Assembly (NCBI GenBank): GCA_905331475.1
Contig: CAJNYU010002706.1
Coordinates: forward strand, 310,001 to 374,000
Direction: 5' to 3'
Source of the DNA: Rotaria socialis
Taxonomy: Eukaryota; Rotifera; Eurotatoria; Philodinida; Philodinidae
Length of the DNA: 64,000 nucleotides
The notes beneath the pieces are model-generated. The model ran no database searches and was not told where the DNA came from. It worked only from the letters and a program-made list of their open reading frames with translations. This document shows positions 36,501 through 49,143 of this stretch, piece after piece (within the stretch, counting starts at the first letter, position 1; each line of letters opens with the position of its first letter). The position numbers were made by a program, and so were the translations under genes.

Positions 36501-39500
36501 GTTTTGTATTGTTTCTAAGACGATAAATAGCATAGTTATTATGCTTATCTCATTTTTCAATCTGATCAATTTTCCGTCGGAAAATAGCTACAGTATTTTT
36601 TTGAAATTCTACTATAGTGGCTTGTCCCACTTCGATGATTTACTATTCAATGTTACCTTCTTTTGATTCTTGTCTTAATTTCGAACAGAATAAAATAGGA
36701 AGAATACTATTGCATTGCATTCATTTTCTGACAAAAACTGTTAGTTAAATACTAAGTTTTTGACTTCTCGACGCATGTCGTTTTACTACAAGCACAGATT
36801 GTATGTTCTCATGTAGTAAAAGTGTGCTATTGCACTAGTGATAGCAAGATAAATAGCTGTCATTCAATGACTTGTTAAAAATGATGTCATTTTTGGGATA
36901 ACTACGTTTTGCATATAGTACTGTGTTAATGCACATCAAATAATGCAGTCACTTCGACAATATCGCATCATGAAATGAGTAGACAATTTATATTTGATAG
37001 AATAATGTTCATCCATATGAACTGATCAATCTTAGACAAAGCAATAAATGAAAGAGAAAAATTATAATTATTTTAGTGCCAATGTTGGTCGGCCGGTTGC
37101 ATTGAGAAATGAATATCTAGAGAATAGACGTCAGGCTCTGTTGAACAAGGCTCGTGGTCAAGGTTACGCTGGCGTAAGACATTCTTCGCTTTGTTTACTT
37201 GCGTAAAAATGAATTCATTTCAGGGAGCTCCTGCTGTGGCTAATCCAAATGTCGGCGTTGTTGGTCATATGGCTGCTGAAATGAATCGAAATCTTGAAGA
37301 AATCCGTCGAAAAAATCTTATAGGCAAACGAGAAATAAACGGTAAACCACCAACTGCATACAAAAAACCGTTGGCTATGAATAAAGTAACTAACTAATTT
37401 ATTCTGTTTACTGTATATTTGGATTTCTGTTGTTTAATTAGCCAATCAATGCCAATCAAGTCGATGAAAGATATCGTTCAGGATACGATCAGCAGGTTGT
37501 TCTAACTCAAAAAGAAAAAGAAGTAAACTTAAATGCAACATTAGTAAAGAACAAGAAAACTTTTCATTCATTCTTTTTATTTTTCGTTCAGGAGAAGCAA
37601 ACTCAAGAAGCTTTAAAAAGGATTGAACCGGTGAACAATAATTTGACTGAACTATTAAATGATATAGGTGGTCAATCATCTAGGTTAGTTTCGATAAATA
37701 TTCTAAATGAATTCTTTAAAAAATCATGGCATTTATTTTAGTGCGAATCAAAATAAAAAGAAAGCTATTTTACAAAATGTAAATGAACGAAGTGTTCGAG
37801 AGGCTTGGCAAAGTCGTGGTGGTCCACCGAAATCTCGTTCACAATGGAATCAACAACCCGTTCTGGATTCAGCAGTTCTTAATCGTCAATCTATAATGAA
37901 TGATTCAAGTCTAACTGATTTAAATATCCATGGGCAAGCAATGAACTTAGCTAGTGTAAACACACCTAGACGCCCACAATGGGGTGGTGGATCACCAGGT
38001 ACAATTATTAATGTACTTGAACAAGCAAGTGTTTATGATCATACAATATTAGACGCACCGAAGAATGAAACATCGGATGTTAGTTTAATGGCATTGGCAA
38101 ATCGAATGAATCTGGATCGAAAAAATGACACTTACGTTATAAGTAGTTCAAAGCCAGTCCCACCTTCTCATCCCGTGATTGGTACACTTGCAAAACCTAA
38201 AGAAAACGATTTAGTCGTGGAAGAATTGAATGAAACATTGAAATCCCAAGTGCAACCTAACACAGAAGCAAAGTAAAAGAAAAATTGATCTTTTGACTAT
38301 TCTTCAATTTGTATTTATGTTTAAATAGATCTGCAATAATAGAAGATAAGGATGAACTCGTCGAATGTTTAACCACAGGACGTTTTGATGCTAAAAATAG
38401 ACATGTAAGATATATTTATTTTGTTGTATCATAACTACTATACATGAAATAGTTCTTCATGTCTGTAATATCTAATTAGAAATGAGTATTGCCAGTCATT
38501 TGTTTTAGTTCAAGTTATAGTGGCAACAGAAACATCTTGCACATATTGTTGAATTCGATCAATAAGTTACAGTATTTGTTAATAAGTGTTACAAGAAAAC
38601 AATGAGAACTTTGCAAATTTTTCTTCCAAACCATCATAAGCAATATCTCTTGAAACGTGAAAAGTGTCATAAAAATCGAAATTTTATTATAATGAATGTA
38701 GATAAGAAATCTATAAAATTTGTAAAGATCTACCACTGTTACCATACTTTACTGTAATTGGATGACCAGATTATGTGAAAAATGTATTGGTTAGTAGTAA
38801 TCAAAACTGCTAGTTGAACCATTTCTATCGTAGTGATATTATTTTATTACTATAATGTGAAAATCAATTTCAATGATATGAATAAATTGTGTGGAATGGG
38901 TATTTTCTGCAAAAAATAGATTTATTCCATTTTTATTATCAGCGCCTGAGTATTTTAAATTGTTATTTTAGCTTCTTCGTACAGTTTCCAATCCTGAATT
39001 ACATAAAATTGATGAAATACCTGAAGAAATAATGATGGAATCAACAAAATTGAATCGAAGTCTAACTGATATTAAACAGTCATGTAAAGAACCATCCTTT
39101 TTAAGTACGAAAAGAATAATCACCACTGCTGTTGCTGCGAAGAGCAATAGTGATTCAAATTCAAGTGATCAAACGTCAGAATCTGCAGATGAAGATGATA
39201 TGCAAACATTATCATTAGCTTTACAAAGTTGTCTAATTGATGATGAAAATGAAGACGAAAATGAAAGAAAATATTCAGCCAGTGAACCTGTGATACAAAC
39301 AGATAAATCAAAAGCATCAATAACACAATGCGACGATGATGATGATGATGATAACGATGACGATGATATTTGGTGCAATCAAGAAGATGAAGATAATCTT
39401 GAACATTGTGTTAAACTTGATCGTGAAAAAGAAGCACAGCTACGTGAAGTTCTCGGTGATGAAACAATTGAAATCGTACGCGAAGCACTCAAAGTATAAA

Positions 39501-39660
39501 ATTTTTTAATCGTCTTACGTATATAAAAGTTTTGTTTTAGAACAATGATGGAGATCCACAAAATTTATCCAGTATTTTACCGGAAAACAAACGTTATCTT
39601 GTTGACACAGATGCTTTATTAACGTTGATAACAATGAATGCACGATTTATGACTAAATAA
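33581..39660 (+). CDS. NEK1: NIMA-related kinase, NEK1-like
   Basis: Twenty-three exons: 33581..33697, 33750..33785, 33839..33899, 33952..34133, 34199..34266, 34327..34468, 34518..34561, 34626..34706, 34763..34838, 34891..35147, 35200..35335, 35395..35502, 35550..35645, 35704..35827, 36237..36321, 37077..37173, 37224..37385, 37442..37522, 37592..37683, 37742..38272, 38329..38404, 38972..39493, 39541..39660; in frame throughout, 1097 residues. Kinase domain about residues 1-255: GSGAFG loop, Lys33, HRDIKSQN (Asp128), DFG (Asp146), GTPYYLSPE activation segment, [10 protein letters not shown]: catalytically complete. Then a basic coiled-coil rich in Lys, Glu and Gln, a disordered middle, an acidic Asp run (near 39330-39368) and a short ordered C-terminus ([17 protein letters not shown]). 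This layout is that of NEK1, which acts at cilia and in DNA damage responses. Introns 14, 15 and 21 are unusually long (about 400-750 bases). Confidence 0.92.
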
Positions 39661-40125
39661 ATATGTGTAATAACTGCAGTTTTTTGGCTATTGTATTAAA
39701 TATGAAAATTTCCGTTTTGTTTTTGTATATTTCTATTTTGATGTTCGTAATTCGTTTATCGTTTCAGAATAAAACATATCTTTATCATGAGCAAATCAAT
39801 GATATGATGATTTTATGTTTGTGATCGAGTGTTTACGTAAATATTTCATAGGTCAAAGCATATTTTGGCTCATTGATACGAAAAGATATGACTATAAATG
39901 AGTTTCATCGGAAAGTGTTAGATATTCACATCCTTCATGTTCGCCTAGAATATATCCAACAGTGACTGTTTCTATAGCATATGTTTTTTCTTTACGTTAT
40001 CAACTGCTTCAAATCCTATGCTAACACCTGTTCGATTGCTGTTGTATCATTGCCCAAATACTTCTTTATGATTCTTTACTAAATCGTTCACAATATATTA
40101 TGAATAATGATTCTCTTCTGTTCCA

Positions 40126-40156
<31 letters not shown>

Positions 40157-40711
40157 CGTCGCAAACAATTATTCTACACTATTTGTATGAAACTAAAATG
40201 AAAATATTCTATTTGATATTTAAATTCATTTTCAGTTTTTGAAATAGATATGTAATTTATTTGTGTATCCATCGTTGATGCATAGATTATAGTTATTGTC
40301 AATGCTTTTACAACTTTAACAGGAGTTTAAACAGTTTTTGTTATAACTAGTTAGTAAAGGTCGAATGCCAATGATTCCACGTGTGTGTCACATATTATTC
40401 ACTTTCGTGCAAATTTAGTTTTTAACTATTTTGCGTTTAGAATGCTTGCTGTTAATGAGTGTGACCAAGTGATTAAGTTTTGCTCGATATTCGAATCGAA
40501 TTTTACTTGTATTATACGTATATGAATAATTCTAAACAACGTCGAACTATTTTTTGCAGTCAGCCTCTTTCATTATTTTTTAACTCTATGTCACAAAAAA
40601 TGCCGTGCACTATAACAATTCGTTACTATCAATACCGATAGCAAATGATAGATTTTAGTAGCATTTGTTTTTAGATGTCGAAATTTATTTTGAAAATAAA
40701 ATAGAAAATTT
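39661..40711. other. Gap between convergent NEK1 and GPLD1
   Basis: About 1 kb of 3' flanking sequence shared by two converging genes. It holds an ATT microsatellite at about 40127-40154. No gene seen. Confidence 0.5.
40127..40154. repeat. (ATT)n microsatellite
   Basis: About nine ATT units in the gap between the NEK1 and GPLD1 3' ends. Confidence 0.9.
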
Positions 40712-43176
40712 TTATTTTAATTGTTGAACATATAACATTCCAGGTAGACGAACATCGTCGTACATATCCGTGAACGGTGATGAAATAACAAGATAAGAAA
40801 CAGACGTTGACGAAAGAACATTCATTCGAGAACCAAATCGATTAAGACGATTGTGTGCAACATATATAATCGAACTCATCGTACTAATATAGTGAATTTT
40901 TGGATCGGGTCGACTTGGAATTCGATTTGCAGGTACAATATAGACGTAACCTTCAGATTTTTCCAATTGTAATGGTAATAATTTTCCTTTCCCCAATGGA
41001 GCTGATATAACTAAATCACCTTGTGGTGTCCACTGAACACTATTACCAAGACGTTCAAATATTCGATCACCATGAATAGAAATAAGGATAGAACTATCAC
41101 TACGATCAAGATGAAGTTTATTTTTATTGAACAGATTGCTTAATGGAATAATATCTACAGCACCATACCAATCTATCGATTGCGTTGGTGAACCAACTGC
41201 TAACCAACATTTATCTGGTTGAATAGAAAAACTTTGTCCAAAATGGTCATTATTTTGTACACCTTGTAATGTCATTATAAGACGAGGTTGAGACTCAACC
41301 GCATAGAGATACAGTTTTCCTTGATTTGCCGGTGCACCAATTAAAAGAACCGGGGATGAAGTTATATGACTAATGCATGATGGAGGAATTATTTGAAGCG
41401 AATAACCGAATTTTGATTTAGCACTTTCACCAAATAATGTGAACGATGCATTGTTGATGGTTATTTGACGATCAGATATTTGCTGTTTATTCATGAAATC
41501 TGAACTAAGAAAAACCCAAACAGCTCCTTGTTGTGGTTGATCATAACCATGTGGTTGTGCATAAGGGCTTGTAATAATTAAATCTAATAACGTATCATTA
41601 TCAAGATGTGCTGTATGTAATTCAAATCCAATAGCATCATGTTCATCAACACCATCGATATAGATAAATGGCTTCGTTTGAAGGCCATCTTTACTACCAG
41701 CATAAACAAATACAGCACCACGAAAACCATAACCATGTGATGGACTACTAACAACAAGATCATTAAAAGTATCATTATTCCAGTCAAGAAAAGCTAATCC
41801 TGTACCAAATCGATCACCATCACAAATGGGGGATATTAATGTTTGATCAGCTATTTGTTCAATAATACTAATATCACGTTCTGGAACAGGTGGCTGATCT
41901 TTTTTTCCATAAATAATAAAAACACGGCCACCTTGAGAACAACCAAAATTATAATAATCAGGTGCCGATACAGCAAAATCAATGAATCCATCATTATTAA
42001 AATCAGCAAAGAGTGTTGTACGACCGAATGATGCATAACTTTGATTTGATATAAGACCCATAGGTATTTCATTATATTGTAATGTTGATAATGATAGAGA
42101 AGATTGACTGGAAAATGGAAGATAATTCGATGATTTCGAACGAATATATGTTGTTGACTGTTGTTTTTCTTCTAGATTTTGTAAAGGAGGAATTGAACAA
42201 TTTAAATAATATGGATTATTAGATGGCATTTGACATATATCAGTGCCGCTTTCATACATAGCTATAATTTGATCCCAATATCGGACCGTTTTATGAGCCA
42301 TATTCAGTAAACCTCCATGGTAATATTCATAAAGATTATCAAGTAAAAATGTATTATTATGAGAATATTTTGGATATTCGACGCCAAGAAATAAAGCATC
42401 ACCAAAGCGTCCTATAAACATTAAATCAGAACATACTTGAACGCGTTCAGCTGTTGCATTGACTTCTAATGGCGAATCATATTCCACGGCGTATCTTTTG
42501 TAAATTTCTTGCAATTCAAGTGCAGGCACATACCATTTGTTAGTTAAACCTATAGAATAAATACATATAACGAAAAATAAAACAAAATTTTACCGATATA
42601 AGCAATAGGTAATTCATAATCAATAACACTATCACCACCAGGATCAACACTTGAATGTGCTTTTTCTTCGTCACTATCAAAACTTTCCCAAGCAGTTGCA
42701 TCTATAAAACCATTGGGACAACCTGTTAAACTGCCATGCCATACGGCATCCGCAATTTGATGAGATGCTACACCAAGTAGAAATGCAAGAAATTTTTGTC
42801 CTTGAATATTATCTGCCTGTAATGGTGGTGGATATCGATCACGCATATATTCAATAGCAATCTTCATAAATGGATACCTAGAAAATTATTTTTCAACAAA
42901 AACAAGATAATCTCTATCTTATGATTCTTATTACCAGTGAGTATCTTCAGCAACTTGATGTAAACTACCACGATAACATACACCGTCATACATTACATCA
43001 GGATATGGAGATCCACCTTGTAATGCATCTTGATGTTGAAGAACATAATTTCTATAGATAGGTTGATGTAACCAAAGATCTTGTGCACGATGTGATACTT
43101 CGATATGTGTTGTAATGCCACATCCCAAGACGAAAAATGGTAATGAAAAAACGACGAAAACGACACTTGCTAACAT
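40712..43176 (-). CDS. GPLD1: Glycosylphosphatidylinositol-specific phospholipase D
   Basis: Minus strand, three exons: 43176..42935, 42877..42594, 42549..40712 (787 residues; most of the protein is in the last exon). A signal peptide covers residues about 1-20 (hydrophobic, ending VLGCG). The catalytic N-terminal domain resembles zinc-dependent phospholipase C: GITTHIEVSHRAQDL, HQDALQGGSPYPD, EDTHWYPF, FLLGVASHQIADAVWHG, GGDSVIDYEL and WYVPALEL, matching GPLD1 block by block with the metal-binding His residues kept. The C-terminal half has FG-GAP/integrin-like beta-propeller repeats with calcium-loop patterns (FADFNNDGFIDFAVSAPDY, LDWNNDTFNDLVVSSP, LDNDTLLDLIITSP). The enzyme is secreted and cleaves the inositol-phosphate bond of GPI anchors. 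The first frame could start upstream only at a non-ATG codon, so the ATG at 43176 is chosen. Confidence 0.93.
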
Positions 43177-44406
43177 GAAAGTATCTAGCAATTAAATGTC
43201 GTCTGTTGTATTTCTCAAATACTGATTTAACTTTGATAACGTTTTTTTAGAATATCAACAGATGACAAAGATTCCCACCAGTAACCAATTGTATTTGGTT
43301 ATACTTGTTCTATTGAAGTCCTAATAAATAGTATAGAATAATGCATTTCAGGAATAATTGTTTGACATACATACATTCGAATTGAATCGATCGATGCATG
43401 TATTGATTATTTGTTCTGTTCCTTTTCTCTTAAATAAAACATTTGTCAAATTACTTAACCAGTTAGAAAATAGAAACTATTGATGTCAGGCATTGACATT
43501 TTTTTTTTCATCAGAAATCATCGCACTTATAAAGTATCATGTCGAGAAAATGTTGAACTAATTAAATAGAAATATTCATTGATATTACATATATAATATA
43601 TAATATAGACTTTTTCCTGTCAATTTTTTTGTCAAATTTGGATAATGGAGAAAATCAATGGTCTCTAATGATAGTTTGACTATATAGTTGAAGAAGAATG
43701 ACAAATGTGATAGAAATACCATTTCAACATTCAATACAAACACATGTACATCTTAGTTGTTGTCATTATAAACGCTTTTTGAATCAAGTAATACGATACA
43801 AAATATGTTACTTTCGTTTTTTAAAGTGATAGACACATTCATGTAGCTCAGTTGACGACAACAACTAATTCGACTAACGCCATATTACGAGATCTGCTAA
43901 AGTAATTATTGCATTGAATCTACCGATTGGTATATGAAAACGGATATTCTGGAAAGAAAACTATCGAGACTTCTTTCGTATGTATACGTGGAATGACAGT
44001 ATCGATCTTACCCAAACATTTCATCGATTTACTAAGATTTGAATATTCAACCACAGATATTGCTTCACTCAAAGATTGCATTTTTATTCCATCCAGTAAA
44101 TCAAATTGCTTAGTGTGAATTTTGTCTAACAGGCCGATTAGAGAATCTATAAAATTGTCTACCGTTAGCCTACATCTACTATTTTTGTCTTATCTATTAA
44201 AGGAAATGTAAAATAACGACAGCGTCATCGTTGTCAAAAATAAAGCTAAAGATTACAAAAAATAAAGAAAAATCAAACAGTCGTATTTATTTCAATCATT
44301 TATATCGTCGGTCGTATTGAACATGAAAATTTCACAAAAAAAATATACAGAAAGCAAACAAAAACCGACGGTACTCGCCATTGTTACAATACGAGGAGTT
44401 CAAACA
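43177..44406. other. AT-rich gap upstream of GPLD1
   Basis: About 1.2 kb, presumably including the GPLD1 promoter at its left end and the 3' flank of the A20-like gene at its right. No gene supported. The hAT-like element at 44415-44585 adjoins it. Confidence 0.5.
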
Positions 44407-44414
44407 ATCAGAAC

Positions 44415-44585
44415 TAAGGGGGTAAGTGCTGGCACCTGGCACCCTGGCACTTAAGCACTTGCGGAGTACCTAAGCACCTGCCCAGCACTGTTTGGTGCTA
44501 GGTGCCACCACTTATCCCCTTGAAAGTGATGGGCAAGTACTGAGATACTGAGTAGGTGCCGAGGTGTCAGCATTTACCCCCTTTG
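44415..44585. mobile_element. 171-base hAT-like MITE with exact 8-base target duplication
   Basis: The left end reads TAAGGGGGTAAGTGCTGGCACC and the right end is the inverse, GGTGTCAGCATTTACCCCCTTTG (given here as separate motifs). The 8 bases ATCAGAAC occur directly before (44407-44414) and directly after (44586-44593). Eight-base duplications and short G-rich inverted ends fit the hAT superfamily. The interior is C/G-rich compared with its surroundings, with repeated AGCACCT/GGTGC pieces, and codes for nothing. It sits 40 bases from the stop codon of the A20-like gene, probably in its 3' untranslated region. Confidence 0.85.
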
Positions 44586-44625
44586 ATCAGAACACAACTC
44601 TTCGTTTTCTTTCAAATAGTCTCAA

Positions 44626-47283
44626 TTAATAATATAAATATTCGGGAGCTATGGTTTGTCTGCACGCAGAGCAAGAGTAGTTTGAACTGTTTGATGCATA
44701 ATTCATATTCGTACTTTTACAATTTGGGCAAACAATCATGCGACGAGTTTTGATTTTCGGTATTGATGATAAAGTAGACGGGGAACGAAAATTATCTCCT
44801 GTTAGATACAGATTTGTTCGCCCTAATTGACTAAATGGCCGATTTGAAGCTTCATACTGCGAAGTATGAAGATGCTGCTCATGCTCACATTTAGAACATA
44901 TATAGTTAGATTTGACGTCATTGCAACTACGATTACAAATAATACATTTGTCAGTTGTAAGTTGTCTGTCTGCAGAAATGGCAGGTGTGTGATTCATTGA
45001 TACTATACGAGGCGCTATATATCGAACAGGACTATTGATGACGTTCTGTTGTTGCTGTCGTTCTAAATTGATAATTCAATGGAATTATAAAATAATTTTA
45101 CGTTTCTAAATACTAAAATAAGCAAACTTTAATGACTCTCTTTTATATAGGTTGATGAATTAAGCTGTCAACTAGCACTACAACATTGATGAAATGCTTA
45201 GGTTAATGATTGCTATGTATAAAAAAATGTCTATTCACCATCGAGCAAGATAGTATGTGTAAATGCGTGTAAGAAAAATGTTAGTGTAAAGAAAGAAACA
45301 GCACTTGGATGAAATTGAAAGAACATGAATAAATGAAACACATAGACAACGAAAGAAAACAATTAATAGCTGTTCGATCCATTTAATAATCATCAACACT
45401 TTTTGTTACAATTTATGTTAAAATAGCTCAAAGATCCAGTACTGCAAAAAAAATCATCAACAAACTTTCTTGACTAGATATTACCTCGTCTATGTTTTGA
45501 TTCATCTTCTCGTAACGGTAAATTACCGGTATTGAAATATTTATCATAACTGTTCAAATTGCTAATATTACTTGTGTTATTATTAAAATATGATTGCTTC
45601 GACGGCTCAATATCAGTGGTATAAAGACCCGTATCTTTTCGTAGTACTTCTACATACTCCGAAGGTCTTGGTGATTGCTGAGATTTATACGCTGGATTTT
45701 CTATATAGAAAGTACTAGTATGTGGTACATTTGATTGATCAGCGTAAGTGCCATCATATGCATATCGTTGTTCATAAGAACCATTATCTTGATTGTGCGA
45801 TAGAATATCATAAGAGGTAGCATTCGAACGTGCCAATCTCGGTGATAATGATGAGGACAAAGATGGAAGTTGTTTGATTGTCGATAGACTTTTGTCATCA
45901 TTATAGAGATCACGAGCAACATGTTTATTTAGTTCACGTTGTTTCTCACGTTTTTGTTGATCTGCTATTGACTTAGGTTTTTGTACTTCAAAGAAATCAT
46001 TCAAATATTTTTGAAATAGAGTAAAAAAACTATCGTTCGGTAACAAATGTTTACTACCTAATTCTGTACATAGAATAGATAATGATGAAGAGTTTGAATC
46101 AAAACTATAATCTATTTTTTTGACTCGTAAATATTCATCAAGTAAATTATTCGAATATTCAATGCTTCCATCTTCACCTAAAAATCGAATCGGTAACGGC
46201 ATTCCATCATACGCATGGTTAACTGATAGATAGAGTGGAAGAAAATTCTTCGATGATTTACTATGACCAATATCACTGGTTATTAATGCACAAAAATGAG
46301 ATCGATCGTACGCTAATACAATTGGCTCAGTATTACATTCAAGTGGTGGTGAAAGAGTAGGTAAATAAATTCCGTAAAGATCATTTACTGAAATAGCTTC
46401 GCCAATTTTATTTCGAATCCAATCTTCAGATAGAACAATAATTGGTCGACAAAGCATATTGGAAATAGAAAATATATGTACGGCTTCAAGATATTGTAAC
46501 TGAGTTGCTGTTTGTCCATCTTCAGTATTTTCATAACGAACAAGATTACATAATTCATTCCATTCCTAAAGAAGCAAGTTTAATGTGAATTTATAGTTTC
46601 AATCGTACCTCGTCAAGTTTCGAATCTTCGGAATTTATACCATATTTTTTATCCGATTTCAGTCGTTCTATTCTCCAATGATTTTTCAATATTTCTTTAT
46701 TTTCATCCATGAATTGTACCAGTCGATCACGTAAGTAAAGATTCAAATCATGTATACCAAGCATTGCAATAAGCACAGCATGTAGAAGACAATTGCCATT
46801 ACCTATGACAAGCATATACACACGTATATAGTTCCACTGAAATAACTTTTAAAACTTTCTTCTACCTGACGTTCGAATAGGATAGAGCATTGGCAATGAT
46901 GAGCTCCAGTTGATTATTTGAGCACCATTCATCATTCTGAACATTGCTCGATCGATTAAATAACGTTGATTATCGACATGATCTGTTTTTTCAACGAAAG
47001 TATTTGGTAAAACACTTGTATATTTTGTAACTTCATGAAGATTTTCAATAAGAAAACAGTTGATACTAGTCAATAGATCTTTAGCTTCGATTTTGAATTT
47101 TTCTGGAATAGGTAAAACATCTTTAATTTGTGATGATGTCGACGGATTCGATTTTGGACTACAACAATAATTTTGAAATGATGTATAATAGTGAGGACGG
47201 AGTGTATCGTATGTTTTGGTGGAACGAGGACTACTATCATCGGTAGTATTCACGATGCTTGAAAAAACAGTTCGTTGTGCCAT
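44626..47283 (-). CDS. TNFAIP3: OTU-domain deubiquitinase of the A20 (TNFAIP3) type
   Basis: Minus strand, four exons: 47283..46866, 46802..46609, 46565..45485, 45062..44626 (709 residues). The A20/Cezanne/TRABID OTU domain spans residues about 60-420. The catalytic Cys144 is in GNGNCLLHA; catalytic His294 is in LAYDRSHFCALI. Other conserved blocks are INWSSSLPML before the Cys, EWNELCNLV, LEAVHIFSISNMLCRPIIVLS, YGIYLP and LLDEYLRVKKIDY...HLLPNDSFFTLFQKYLNDFFEV, the last two most like A20 itself. A disordered region follows, then a Cys pattern C-x2-C-x12-C-x2-C at about residues 604-623, resembling an A20-type zinc finger, and a C-terminal C-x2-C...C-x2-C ribbon. A20 edits ubiquitin chains and restrains NF-kB signalling; vertebrate A20 has seven fingers, so this form is reduced. 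Cezanne-type is the alternative. The symbol names the closest subfamily only. Confidence 0.85.
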
Positions 47284-48553
47284 CGTGACATACGTCTAAG
47301 AAATAGTAGACTAGACTATTAAATTATGGCATAAAACAAAATCTAAAATATAACGGATGATTCATCACTAAGGTATGTCGAAGAAAAATGTGGTAGACGC
47401 AAATAAAGGAAAAAATAAAAAACCTACTACCTAGAAATCAAAACAAGAGACAGATGGGATAAATGCCAGATATTTAAATTAGAAGCAGTCCGCATCGTCT
47501 TCAAATCTTTTCAATATGGAATTGATTAATTCACTGACATACCAATAAAGGTTAAATCTGTCGGATCAATCTTTCAAGTCGATGAAGTCTTTTTCTTCCT
47601 AATAACAATCTACATGTCTATGTCATGGAAGTAAATAGAAATAGTGAGTGTATGCAATTACAAGAGGTAAGTAGAAAGATATTTTTCATTAAATCGTATG
47701 ATCGATCATCAATCTAATAAACTAATAGGTGTAATTCGATAACCATGTATTCAAAAAGAATGCTTAGACTTTTTCAAGATGCAGAATGAAAAAATACGAG
47801 TTGATAATCTTTTCGTTCTTTTTCTTTATTTTTCTTTTGCAATAACGAAAAAAATAAGAAAAACAACAGTACTGTCTTTTTTTTCTTTCCTTCTCGACGA
47901 CATCAATAAAGACCCGTGCATATTGAAAAAGAATCATATTCTATTTTTAAAACAATTTTTCTGTTATTCATAAGTTATTTTCAATCTTAATTGTCCTCAC
48001 CCTTCGATTCTCACCGCATGTTTCATAGATATGTTCATGTATATTACTATTGTTGAATATAAGATTTCGATTGATATCTCAATAAAATTTCATCCCGTAA
48101 AGAGAAAATGTACAACCCTATCTAGCTCATGAAATAGTCCAACTCCTAAACAATGATGATTCACAATATCCAATGACTGTACTAATTAATTAGCTTCTTT
48201 TGTGCCGTATAATTTTGTAACAGATCATCAAGTATATTTTGATTAGAACGAGAATAGAACTATAATATATCATGTAACAAAGTTAGGTATTGACTATATT
48301 TATACATCAATATAAATCAGTATATAATCTTGTCACATTGTTAACTCAATCTAAATACATATTAAAGTTTCTCTCTTCGTTACATAAAATATTTAGTTGA
48401 ACAATAGTTTATTTAAAACAAATGAAAAAGTATTTGATTGAATTGTGTTCAGTAACGTTTTGAAGGCTACGTGATATTTACACATTTAGTTCGACATGAA
48501 GAACTTACTTGTGGATATTTCTTATTCATACTTTATTTTAAACACTTTCTTTA

Positions 48554-48600
<47 letters not shown>

Positions 48601-48726
48601 CTATCTATCTACCTACATGGCGATATCATCGTGAAATAAAAAAAGCCACCCAAGCGAAACGAGCCAAAAAAAGAAGTAAAAAAACATAAACGCATATAAA
48701 CTCGGTGAATTACTGGTTGCTATATC
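47284..48726. other. AT-rich gap with CT microsatellite
   Basis: About 1.4 kb upstream of the A20-like gene. It holds a CT microsatellite at about 48561-48598 and, just after it, a purine-rich stretch. No gene supported. Confidence 0.5.
48561..48598. repeat. (CT)n microsatellite
   Basis: About 38 bases of CT repeat, followed by CTAC/CTAT variants. It lies about 130 bases upstream of a small open reading frame. Confidence 0.9.
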
Positions 48727-49005
48727 ATGTTTTCACAATCAATGGCGAGTAAACAGAAACTATCATCACTAAAAATAACTCCAAATTTATGTGAAATATC
48801 AACCGAATATCCTACATTGAAAGAATATTTTACTCCTCGTCATCTATGTACAAGTACAAAACCAGAAATTTCTCAAACGATTCAGATTGATAAATTCTCA
48901 AATAGAACAATAAATCAAGATCAAGATCGACACGTTAAAGAACCGAAGACACATTCAAAAAATGCCACAGAACATACAGAAGTAATCAAATTATTTCAAT
49001 ATTAA
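48727..49005 (+). CDS. Hypothetical 92-residue protein, single exon
   Basis: The frame starts ATG at 48727 (a second in-frame Met is at codon 6) and ends at 49005. Composition looks protein-like (mixed polar, Thr/Ser/Lys/Glu, one KITPNLCEISTEYPTLKEYFTPRHLC block) rather than a product of simple repeats, and AATAAA occurs about 12 bases after the stop and again near 49134. No domain, signal peptide or membrane segment is visible and I do not recognise it. It converges on UBXN11, whose stop lies 138 bases away. It could be chance or a last exon of a spliced gene. Confidence 0.4.
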   Translation: MFSQSMASKQKLSSLKITPNLCEISTEYPTLKEYFTPRHLCTSTKPEISQTIQIDKFSNRTINQDQDRHVKEPKTHSKNATEHTEVIKLFQY

Positions 49006-49143
49006 CAACACGAAGAAATAAATGATAAATTTTACAAAAAATGTCGAAATTATTTAATCAAAACAATTAGTACGACAGAGGACGAAAAAGACGACAATGC
49101 ATATTAATATTTTCTTTATTGTATTTTTTTATGAATAAAAACT

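Noticed and set aside
39120-39378. Ser-rich and Leu-rich minus frames over the NEK1 acidic exon
   Set aside because: Complement of the Asp/Glu codons of NEK1; no splice signals or motifs.
40834-42072. Extra frames on both strands in the GPLD1 exon
   Set aside because: Shadows of the long coding exon, which has clear GPLD1 homology.
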